Shown piece after piece: positions 46,318-57,200 of a DNA stretch of 64,000 nucleotides. Source of the DNA: Blastobasis lacticolella (taxonomy: Eukaryota > Arthropoda > Insecta > Lepidoptera > Blastobasidae); assembly GCA_905147135.1 (NCBI GenBank), contig LR990041.1, positions 19,343,907 to 19,407,906 of the forward strand, in the 5' to 3' direction. Under the pieces are notes generated by a model. The model made no database searches, had not been told where the DNA came from, and worked only from the letters and a program-made list of their open reading frames with translations. Position numbers and translations under genes: made by a program. Positions within the stretch are counted from its first letter, which is position 1; every line of letters begins with the position of its first letter.

Positions 46318-47518
46318 CGTGTAAAACAGGCAGTGAAGGAGCGTTTCTTCTGTCGCCTAACAAAAGTACTTAATAGTCTTTTGTCGGGTGGCAACAAGGT
46401 GCGCTCCTTCAATGCTTGGGTGAGGCCTGTGCTCACATACTAAGGTGGACTCAAACAGAGTTGGACGCCCTGGATAGAAGGGTCCGTCTCCTGCTCACTA
46501 CACACCGCATGCTGCACCCACGCTCGTCTGTCATGAGACTGTACATCCCACGTAAATTTGGAGGTCGTGGCTTTTTAAGCGCCAAGACCCTCCACAATCG
46601 TGAGGTGTGCAGTCTTAGAGACTACTTTCTTAACAACGAGTGTGGGATGCATCGTGCTGTGGTGGCGGTAAACAGAGGCCTTACCCCGCTGTCCTTAGCA
46701 AACGAGAACTGGCGCAAACCAAAGGTCCTTAGCACCATAGACCGCAAGGACGTATGGAAGAGCAAGGAGCTACATGGGCGGTTCTACAGGGCCTTGACAG
46801 AACCCGATGTAGATCTGCTCGCCTCGGTGAACTGGCTACGCTTTGGTGATCTCTTCGGGGAAACAGAGGGTTTTGTTTGTGGAATTGCTGACGAGGTTAT
46901 CATGACGAACAACTACCGGAGGTATATCCTGAAGGACGGTACGGTTGACATTTGTCGTGCATGTCGCTGCCCTGGAGAGTCACTCATATTACATCCGGTT
47001 GTGGTCGTCTTGCTAATGGTGAGTAGGTACTTGCACAGACATAACCTGGTAGCCAGGATTATTCACCAGCAACTTGCTCTTCAATATGGTCTTGTGGAGT
47101 CTGCGGTGTCATATTATAAATACGTGCCAGCGCCAGTTCTTGAAAATGGTCTTGCCACGCTTTGATCACAGACAGGACTATTGTAGCCAATAGACCTGAT
47201 ATCGTGCTCACAGATCGATCGAAGCGCCGAGCAGTGCTCGTCGATGTCACCATCCCGCATGACGGAAACCTTGTGAAGGCCGAGAAAGACAAACTGCGTA
47301 AGTACCTTGACTTGGCTCACGAGGTGACCGCCATGTGGGATGTTGATTCGACGATAATTGTGCCTATAGTCGTATCAGTGAACGGTCTCATAGCGAAGAG
47401 CCTCGACCAACATCTTAAGAGTCTCTCGCTAGATGGTTGGGTCAAGGGCCAGATTCAGAAAGCGGTTCTCTTGGAGACGGCGCGTATTGTCAGGAGGTTC
47501 CTGTCTCTGCAGCCCTAA
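46318..47518 (+). pseudogene. R4/Dong carboxy part with restriction-like endonuclease
   Basis: Begins VKQAVKERFFCRLTKVL and, across frameshifts, continues with LNSLLSGGNKVRAFNAWV. The frame 46416-47165 shows WTQTELDALDRRVR, MRLYIPRKFGGRGF and the CRAC half of the zinc knuckle. Its HxxxxC half is out of frame because of small indels near 46985-47030. The frame 47162-47518 carries the endonuclease core: RPDIVLTDRSKRRAVLVDVT (PD...D), a KAEKDKLRKYLDLA block and a long terminal helix. The target-cleaving Asp residues are still present, but the ORF is broken. Confidence 0.75.
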
Positions 47519-47680
47519 CCGCCGCCGCCGGTAGCTTGGGCCTCGCCCCGGTGCTGATGGTAGGTACTCTAGGTTTAGGTTTTTTATAATATTTATTTTT
47601 CATATATATCTATTGTAAAAAATTTAGACCTAAGAATGAAAATAAATAAGGAGAATAATAATAGTAAAAATATTTATTTT

Positions 47681-47761
47681 CTCCACAATAATCTTATAAT
47701 ATTAGGATACAATAATTCGAACATGAATTTTGTTATTGTGGGAGACTGGAGCTTACGGTAG
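47681..47761 (+). repeat. Right member of the 90-bp direct repeat
   Basis: See 41829-41919; roughly 80-85 percent identical by eye. It lies about 100 bp beyond the R4/Dong endonuclease stop. Confidence 0.6.
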
Positions 47762-48848
47762 GTATTACAGTACCTACAGTACCTGTGTATGATAAAATTA
47801 ATATAACAGGAAACAGTGTCATACTTACCTACTTTTGATCTTGGAAAAATAATAGGGATATCCGAACTGCACGCCGGTTGTAAAACCGTAGAGCATAGTC
47901 GGAGAGCATCGGAGAATTCAGGTTACCTACACAAATTCATACAAGATGATTCAGCATCAAGTGACTAATGATCTGTATTGGATCTTTCAGGCGATTTCAG
48001 GGCGCTGCGGGGAATAGTGGGTGTACCGGTGACTGTTGGGATTCCCACACTGGCCCTCCGTCCCCCGACGGAGGGTACCTACCGAGTGTAATGCATACCC
48101 CGCATTAAAAAAACGCCACCTAGCGAGTTAACACGAATTAAGAACCATCGCCGATACAGAAAACCATAATTAAATTGGTCAAACAGGTTACGAGATAGGT
48201 TTATAGGAAACATTTATTAGTACAGAGCTGCCTGTCAAATTGACAACGTAAAAATCAACACCGATGAATTTTAAATCTGTTACAGGAAACTAGGTAGGTA
48301 TCGGTTTGCATGGAAAAGGTGATTACAGCGCCCCCTGGCGATATAAAACCATAACACCTATCTAAGAGCTATCGCTGATGAATCGACATCGAAAACCGTA
48401 TCTAAATCGGTCAAGCCGTTTGGAGTTATACCTACGATGACATTGAATTGTACACAACAATTATCATCTCCGTTTCGTCGTGGGTAATATTAAGGTAAAC
48501 CTGATATAGTTTACAGAATTAAGCGGCCGTGTTTGCGAGATCTATTAACTAAAGTTGAGTAGGTAACGCAAGTCGATGCCGGTATGGGTGACAGTTTGGG
48601 GCTAGTTGAACTTCAGCACCGCAACGTGATCGCCTCTCTTTAGCGTGTTTTCTAATACCGCTAGCAAAGCGAGTTTAACCAAGGTCTTCCGCTGGAGATT
48701 CTTGAGACTGATTGAACAGTCTCCGGAGCCGATTGGCATCTCGTGACCGTATACCGTGAGGTTATTAAATTTTAAAATTCTAAATAATTCTACCAGTGAT
48801 GATTATCACTTATTTTCCAGCTATCCTCACTAACATCCGAAATGGGTA
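47762..48848. other. Repeat-rich spacer
   Basis: No host exon. Two related blocks (near 48110-48200 and 48330-48440) share CGCC(C/A)CCT.GCGA, AACCATCGCCGAT / AGCTATCGCTGAT and a TCGGTCAA(A/G)C.G motif, so they may be copies of an old element. A perfect CCCTCCGTC / GACGGAGGG hairpin lies at about 48055-48076. Confidence 0.35.
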
Positions 48849-49095
48849 GAGTTCGTCTAGTCTAAGATGACGCGCCCCACTACTTAGTTGATTTCGATGT
48901 GTGAGTGCAAATATTGATAACGACACTTCATCTGTGTGGGAGCCAATGAACGACGCGTGTTCCTACGTTTGAATTTCACCGGCAACGGAATGACCAATTA
49001 CAACGGCATTTGTATATGTATTGCGTCCATATTTTAAACTTGCTTGTGTGCGGTAATGCGATAGTGGGGCGCGTCTTTTTAGATTAGACGAGCTC
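48849..49095. mobile_element. 247-bp MITE with TA target duplication, second copy
   Basis: Same family as 20347-20597: ends GAGTTCGTCTA / TAGACGAGCTC, GACGCGCCCC next to the ends, shared middle (GTGTGGGAGCCAATGAACGA, TTGTATATGTATTGCGTCC), and TA on both sides. About 95 percent identical to copy one by eye. Confidence 0.8.
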
Positions 49096-49974
49096 TACCT
49101 ACCTACGAGGTGATATCTCATACGAACATGGAACCTTGAATGGACAAATACTTTATCAAGTTACTATTTATAGAGTCCTCTGTGATCAAGTTGAGAGCCA
49201 TATGTTGGAAATAAGTATTTAGGTATTAGGTACCTATAGCTAGATAGTAGATACAAGCACTAATTAAACAATTTGAAAATGGCGCTTTTTGTTTTTGTTG
49301 CATCGTTGGTTGTGTTGTGATTCATGATGGTAGAGGCTTCCCCAAGGTTGAGCAGTAGTAGGTTAACGTGGTCAAATGACTCAGTAGTATGCCGGTCGTG
49401 TCGAAAAGTGATTGTGTACGAGTATGTCGGTCATTCGTGCTTTAATTTATCGACAAACGAAATGAAGACGTAAAATTATTTCAAGCTGTGCTTTCAAGTG
49501 AATGATAACAGTTAGCTTCTTGTCTAATTAGGTACGTACCTATACCTACTTATATATTGTATCTATTCACCAGCCTTTGTTTAATTTAATGATGCTTTGA
49601 ATACGAGTTTACTTATGGTAGGTATTTTAATTTCAAAGAGCAAGTTACATGTAAGTACCTTTAGGAACTGTAAATCAATGTAAACTTATTTTTAAGTACG
49701 TTGTACCTGTGTATTTACTAACTAGGTAGGTACCTACCTATACCTATATGTAATTTATTTTCTGCTGCGCTTTCACCAAAAGTGAACTCTTCCGGGTGGT
49801 TTGATGTTTTACTCGGTCAGACGGTCCGCTCGATGGTGCGCATTCACCGTCGTCTAGGACATCTTCAAACTAGGGGAACGGATGCGGTGCCGGCCTGCTG
49901 AGGTGATTGTAGACATCCCTTTTGAAGAACCGCATGTTACGTATTAGTGTAAAGTAAAACTTCGTGAGGGCATT

Positions 49975-50062
49975 TTTTTTACACCACCAAGGTGACAAAC
50001 AAGCTTACGGCCTGTCTGATGGTAAGCAGTCACCGCAGCCTATGGACGTTTGCAATACCAGT
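49975..50062 (-). repeat. Reverse copy of the A-tailed lepidopteran repeat (3' end)
   Basis: TTTTTTACACCACCAAGGTG, CAAACAAGCTTACGGCC, TGATGGTAAGCAGTCACCG, GCCTATGGACGTTTGCAA: the reverse complement of the end of the repeat at 17840-18205. The T-run is its A tail. Confidence 0.6.
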
Positions 50063-50529
50063 CAATAATAGTCATATAATTAGCGCGGTAAAAAGTCTCG
50101 CTATGCCATAATTAGTTGGATTCCAGGCATCTTACTTAGACTAGATAATGTGGATGAAACCTTGAATGTTTGACTGAGCTTCTGGTTTTGTCTCTCCTTT
50201 ACTTGTCTAGTATTTGTATGGTTATCTATTCTTGCTATAGTTCCCACTCACTCACGTTTATTTCTAAATTTATTATATTTATATTAATTTATTTTCAGTT
50301 AGGTATCTATCTATTTATCTGTACAGTTATCTCTGGTTCGGCTATAATTGCATAAACGGTTCCCCTCCTCCATCTTGTTTGGTAGCTTCTCTTGCACCGC
50401 CTTACTTTTTCTTTACCCTTTATCTCCTGGTTGACTGGTAGATAAGGCTATTTTAGCTTCAAGTCCGCCTTTGTACTATTTCGTGCATAAAGATTTAATA
50501 AATAAAAATACCTATGCCATCGTGGGACT

Positions 50530-50800
50530 AAACTAAACAGTTCCACGGAACATTCACAGTTGTACTGTCGGTAGAGAACACACGGAGCAACGTCTCTCCA
50601 AAGGTCTCTTTCTAAGGGATCCAACCCGCCTGCGAGTAGGGGACCGTCGACAATACGAATAACCCAGCATTGGATGGAATCAAGTGGAAGGAGTTTTTAC
50701 ATATGGGGTGCTCCAGCCCATAGGTGGGAGCTGTACTCCATATGGGGACGAATCGGTGCCTTGTAGAAATGGTAGAGCAAAAATCGATGCCCCGGTGCGA
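50530..50800 (-). pseudogene. C-terminal fragment of a jockey/R1-like LINE
   Basis: The minus-strand translation contains LDSIQCWVIRIVDGPLLA and LDPLERDLWRDVAPCVLYR followed by a YNCECSVELFSLVP block. This corresponds to the conserved LDSIQRRA.RI.....L...L..L..RR.V..L..FY.IY.GECS.ELF region at the end of insect LINE ORFs. Only the end is present. Confidence 0.6.
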
Positions 50801-51256
50801 AGCACGTCTAGGCTTTTAATATGAAAAAATACCACTGCAAGGGACACTTCGGAGTGGGAAAGGGGTTGAAGGGGAGATGGGACGGGTTGGTTACCGGCAT
50901 TATTGGATTCAGCAGGGTCGAATTAGTAAGAAAACACCGGTTACCAGAAGTAATACGATTTGGTTCTGGTCTAGGTACGTGGTTTTAGGTACAAGGTGCC
51001 TTGCTAGCTCGTTTTCCTCTTTCTGCTTTAAAAGTAATACCAATCAGACCAAATGATATTTTATTCTTATCTAAGTAGGTAGTGTAGTGTTTTAACCGTT
51101 CTGCGTCTGGCGAAGTATGAATCATACCTAAACTCACGCAACCCCCTGAAAATAATACCCAAGCTGGCCTTCCGGGACTGATAATGTTGTTTATTTTTCA
51201 GCTCGTTGGATTTTATTTGAACGTAGTACTTATCTAGGTACTATTTACCTTCCGCT

Positions 51257-54200
51257 ATGATGCATTTCTCAATATTGTTCTTGACAATTTTGTGGTCGTC
51301 TCGTGGTTTCACAGCCGAAGACGGAAAGCCAAGGTAAGGAAGGCCAAGCCACCTACCTACGTATTAATACAAATAATAAAAGAAACATCATGGTCCGCCT
51401 TAACCATAATTCAGGATTTGCCAGATCAGGTAAGTACAGTGGAGCGACTGCCACCTGACCTCGGTGACCCCGTTTACAGGGGAACCTGACCCGATGGAAT
51501 CATAGTTAAACATTCAGTCGCCTGAATGTGCAGGTTCCATCACGATGTTTTCCCTTATCGTAAAGAGTATCGGTTACTGTTCAACGAATGTACCTACATA
51601 ACTCAGTAAAGAGTCATTGGTACATGACGGCACGGGGATTCTAACAGGGTATCTCTCGCTTACGAGTCGAACTCATTAACCACTAGGCCACAGACGCTCA
51701 AGTATAGATACAAAACATATTTCCCCAAATGACGTGATGATTTGGATCAATTCACACCGAAGTCGCAGCTGCCGACAGCTCTAGTTCGGCAACCGAGAGC
51801 TCGCGGCGCGGCGAGCCCGCCGGCGACGAAGAGAGCATAGAGAACGAATCTGTGCCTAGAGCCCGTTCTATGTATGTCACATAGGCCTACTTATTTATTT
51901 TTCTATGGGCCTACCAATACAATAGCTTACATTCGTATGTGACCGAGGCGCCTTTGACAAAACTACACTTGCTTTCACATGTCGTTTTACTTACATTTAC
52001 GTATTTACATTCAGACTTTATGTTGACGACCTGAGTGGTTCAGTGATCACCAGTCACCAGTTCACCAGTTGCCGGTCTGCCCTGCAGAGCTCCCGGGTTC
52101 GATTCTCGGCCGGGCAGAAATTGAAATGATGAATTTTAATTTATGTTCTCGGTTTGGGTGTAACTGTGTATTAAGTATGGGCCATGTAGTGTCTAGCAGA
52201 GTAGAATTGCACAAACCCTTCGACTGGGTTTTGTAAAAGAAGATTACCGCCACCAGGCGAACACGTCGGGAACGGCCACATTTACAGCAAGTAGGTAGTC
52301 ATCACGTCCGTGACAGTGCGGATAAGCTGCAAACCAAAGAATTTGGACTGTGCTGCAAACGTAGTGATTACTCATCTCTCTGGGAGTGCCGACGGCAATC
52401 GATGGTATAGCCGCGTCGCGTCTCGCGCTGACTGGCAAATTCTGTATGGAACCTTCGCCCGGCACAGGAAAAGCGAGACCAAGAAGCGAAGACTTGTCGT
52501 GCCAACAATCACATCACCAATTATTAAGAAAGTTGCTAGAACTAGAAACTTCATATACTGCGTATTATATAATATATCTGCGACATACAGCAACAACATG
52601 CCCATGACCAATGGACATTGACCCAAATACATTGTTTACGTAAAATTTGTTTTAGCGGCGCGCCGTCTATCGGAGAGAGCGAGCGATGGGACGGCGCGGC
52701 CGCGGTCAACCAATTCGGTTACAACCTCACCTTGAAAATGATTGAAAAAAATGCAGATGTCAATATAGTTATTTCACCTACCGCTGTCGCTGGTGAGTTC
52801 ATAATATACCTAAGTAATCCTAGTTGGAAGTTATCTGACGCCTCTTCGTAGTGGGTACCAACTTAGTAGACAGATAGGCTAACTTCTTCTTATCGTGTCA
52901 ATGATAAAATTGGTTATAGTTTATTTGTTAATTATTATTTATATTTTTTCCGTCGAAAACTGAGCGCCGCGGACGGCACTGTTTGAGGTCTCAAATAGAT
53001 GTTCAAGCATATTCAATACATATTCTGTGAATGGCGCTGTATAGGCGCTTAGAGTACCTATATTTATACACTGAATTTACCCAACTAATCTGGTTTAGGA
53101 TTGCTGGCAATGACACTTCTAGGCAGTGTTGGAACGACGCACGATGAACTGGCTCTCGCGCTTGGATTTTCCGAAGGTAAGTTATTTCCCCTCGCACTAA
53201 CACACTCATTTGGGCAAAATGGGCATTGGGAACTACTAACTCGTACGTGCGTCCGGCCGCTATTTACTTACTCTGAGTTTTTGGAAAGCACCAACTTCCA
53301 CGAAAAGTTGACATAAGTACTTACAACCTACTCGTCAGACAATATTTTGTAGGAAACGAGTTGCTTCGCAAACCTTACCTACGACGACCTACGTACCGTA
53401 AAACTAAGTACATAAGTACTTACAACCTACTCGACAGATAATATTTTGTAGGAAACGAGTTGCTTCGGAAACCTTACTTACGACGACCTACGTACCGTAA
53501 AAACGCGAAAAGTTTTTTTTTTGCGTGACAATGCAGCCGAAGATGGACCATGCCTGTCTGGAAACAGCCTATTCACTCTGGCCTTGAAGGAGCCCAGCTT
53601 GTACTGTTCGTAAAACACATTAGCAGGCAAAATCCGTGTGTATCGTACGGATAGCTGGTATATCTACTATTGTACCTATATATGGATTAGTATTAGGTAT
53701 TTTTCTTAGAGGGGGAAGGGCGGAACATCTGCCTGCCTCTTATGCTCCGAAACCGCCACAACATGGTCAGACAAACACACTGATTCACAGGCAGATACAC
53801 ACTCAAATTTACAACACCCCGTTAAAAATATTATATTTAGGTAGGTCGGTAAAAACTCCGACTGGTCCTACCATCGGCAGAGATGCGAAAGATCCCCAAG
53901 ATTACCAAGGTAATGGAGAGCCAGACAAAATAGCAATTTCTTAGACTCTATCAGGACTGAGGAGTCCGTCTGAATGGGTATGAACGCCCAATTTATTTCG
54001 CCTCCTAATTAACCTCCGATATTTTTAAGTTGAATATCTCAAAAACGGTACGGTAAAAAACAGACGGTTTTTTTGCGTTGGTTTGATTTGATTTGATTAT
54101 AAAGGCTCATGAACATGCAGTAACGGCCTGCATTATAGGTCTCTGCCTTATGAACTTGTTTGCCCACTGTTTTAAACTTTTATAAACAACCGACATCAAC

Positions 54201-57200
54201 CACTAGTATGTACCTACGTACTTTAACATTCAATATGGTTGTGCGGCGGATTTTTTTGCGCGTTGGTATCCTAAGCCGCATGGATGTCTAGCATCGGTAT
54301 GTAATCCCTGTGCAAATATTCAGTCAAGGCTTTTTACGTTTATGATCCTCCGACATTAGGACTTTGAATATCACAAAAACTGTAGGTCCGATTTTTTGCG
54401 CGTTGGTATTTAAAGGCTCATGGATTAGTAAATGTGTCATTCCTGTGTAATTCTTCGCCTATGGTATTTATTTTCATGAACAACTCGTACCTACTTTGAC
54501 TTTCAATACCTCGAAAATTGTGGGGCGGATTTTTTTGCGCGTTGGTATCCAAAGCAGGGGCGTAGCTACCGCCGTATCTGCCGTATCAATTATACGGGGC
54601 CCCCGGGCTATAGGGGCCCCCAAACGTGTATAAGCAAAAACTCGTTGTCTATAATTTCAGTTAAACTTTCTCTATTTCCCGATAAAAATAATTATTTTAT
54701 AGAATTTCAGACCAGGGTCGGCGCCCCCCTCCGCAAAAAAGACAATTGAAATCAAGTGATACAATCCGTTTTCATTTCACCTTTCGTTTAAGAGATATTT
54801 ATCATTTGTATTAAAAAAAATAACAAGACAACGTAGTGCCCTCCACGCGCACTCATTTATCAGATGGCAAAAATGGCAACAATTTTGATCTCATATTGGA
54901 AATTTCATATGTTCAACACTCTCGGTAGCACCAAAGGCCCCAAAACCCGGTACCCAAAAAGGTTGCCTGGAAGAAATCGCTTTAAGCGATAAGGCCGCCT
55001 GTTGCTTCTCCTGCTGTTAATTTAAGTTACCCATTGTATACTTTTGATTGTGCAATAAAGCGTTATTCATTCATTCATTCAAAGGTTTAAGAAACTCCTT
55101 ACTCCGTTCTTTCCTAAACATGTCATATTGACCTGGTTTATATTAATCTTGGCCTACACGCATCATCGTCTTGGCTCACACGCAATCAATCTTAGAATTT
55201 CTCTGTTTTCAAGTTAATAATGGAACGTTTTGATAGCCAAAATATCAAGAAATTTCGAGTTCTTACGCTCGCTCATTAACTGTTCGCGAAGTTGATTTTA
55301 TTATATAATCTCGTCAAAAATTTCGAGATAGCCCGGCGCTATCGACATATTGCTGATTTTATGGAATTTTTTATTTAAATCGCGCTAGGTTTTAATGGAT
55401 AAGTTAAAAAAAATTCGAGCTCGCTGTGCTCGCTCATTCAATGATATAAGTTATAATCGCGCAAGGTAATAATATAGCCAAGCCAAAGGCCAATATATCA
55501 AAAATTCCTAGCCCTACCTAGCCTTGCGAACCTGACTGTTAGAGTCTATTTTCACACAAATGTAGAGCTCGCTATGCTAGTCCATTTATTGACTTAAGCT
55601 GAGACTAGGATTTAAGTAACTCATTAGTACGCCCCCCCCCTAGTTGGAGGTATCTGCTAGGGGGGCCCCTACATAACTATTGATACGGGGCCCCCGAAGG
55701 GCACGCTACGCCACTGATCCAAAGCCTCATCATGGATCTCAAAATTCATTAATTCCTAGTCGAATCACTCTTGGCATTGGTCGTAGTCGTGACTGGTTGG
55801 TGGTTCGCTTCACCAGTCGCCGCCATTGTTTCCTGATGGATGCTCTTCTTGTGCACTGATGAAGGGGTCCATCTAAAGCCTTCCTGACTTGGTCTATCCA
55901 TCGAGTTGGAGTGCCTTGGCAGGCAGGCAGGCATGGTCACACCGGGACAAGTGCCCCTAAAATAACAAAATTCGACTTTGGACTATTGAAGACAAACGCT
56001 GCGTAACTCCAAGCTGTTGGAGAATTGAGTACGAAACTCGGTCCATGATATTCAGAACATTCTCCTCCAGCATCACATCTCAAGAACATATATTTTTTGC
56101 CACGTCCGTATGTCTGTGATGTCTCTGCCGTATAAAAGAATACAGGAAAAACGAGCGCTCCCACTAATCGCGTTTTAGTTCTTCTTGTGATATCAAATTT
56201 CTCCAAATTTTTTATCTGCATATCGTAGATTTTAAATACGCAAGCCTACCACCGCATTACCATCACTCCAGTCCTCCAGGATCACTCTCATGATAAGCTC
56301 TGTATATATATTAAAAAGCAGCGGAAAAATTATACATCCTTGACGGACTCCTGCACTCGGATGGAAATCATTTGAGAGAATGTCGTCTGTCCTTACTGAC
56401 GCTATACCATTTTCGCAGAGACTTTGTAAAAGGTACCTATATCAGATGTTTCGGCGTGCCTTTCAGCAAAGTTTTCCAGAGTACGGGCCACGTCACAGAG
56501 TCAAATACCTTGGTGAAGTCGACGAAGCATATTATATGCCGATTTGTTAAATTCTCGGGCTTTCTCTATGATCTGACTGATTGTCAGAATCTGTTCTCGC
56601 GTGGTCTATCGTTTACAAACCCCATCTGCTCAGAGGCAATTTCTTTCGACATGACAGCCTTTAAACGCCCAATCAGAGCAGTATTTTACTTGCGTATGAT
56701 AATAAAATGTGGGCAATGAGGCGATAATTACCACAGGTTTTTGTGGAGCCTTTTTTGTGCAGCGGTAGTAACAGAGTATGCACCCATTCTCGAAGCCATT
56801 TTCCGGTCTGCCATACGTTGTTACACAAATGTAAAAGATATGGATACCTTTTCCCCCCATAGCTTTTATAGTTTCGATCGGGATGCAATCCCTACCCGTG
56901 GCCTTGTTGTTCTTTAAGTGTTTAATAGCAGCTCTTCCATAAGTATATCAGGCTCTAGCTCCTTATGTGATCCTTCTTACCCCAAGTCCGCGTCTTGGTA
57001 CAGAGACTGGCAGTATTCCTTCCAGGTCTCAAGAGATGGCTTTTATTTAGGTGACTAACTCCCCTTGTTGGTTTTGTATGGCCCGCTGTTAAAAAATTTG
57101 AGATTCCCAAAAATCGCAATAATAAGCGGCTTTCACCCGCGCACAATTCAGATCTCTGTAAACATTCAACGGCTCGCGCGATAAAAAGTGGTAGGTATAT

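Larger units (their letters stand above)
41980..47580 (+). mobile_element. Degenerate R4/Dong-type non-LTR retrotransposon, split by a composite insertion
   Basis: The body starts just after an ATAATAATAATAATAAA stretch (41962-41979), consistent with the known preference of Dong for TAA repeats, and ends before AATAAATAAGGAGAATAATAATAG. The reverse transcriptase part (41980-43482) and the restriction-like endonuclease part (46318-47518) belong to one ORF in intact family members. Here about 2.8 kb of unrelated sequence separates them at a GIVD|..VKQAVKERFF break. Frameshifts and at least one stop make it non-functional. Confidence 0.75.
49096..51256. other. Upstream region of the serpin gene
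   Basis: No host exon recognised. 49500-49760 is rich in TACCTA / TAGGTA palindromic runs. 50500-50800 holds an antisense LINE piece and 49975-50062 a retroposon tail. A promoter for the serpin should lie near 51000-51256, but no distinctive motif was found. Confidence 0.35.

Noticed and set aside
48055..48076. CCCTCCGTC / GACGGAGGG hairpin as a terminator
   Set aside because: Rho-independent-type hairpins do not end eukaryotic Pol II genes and no gene ends here; it is likely part of an old repeat.
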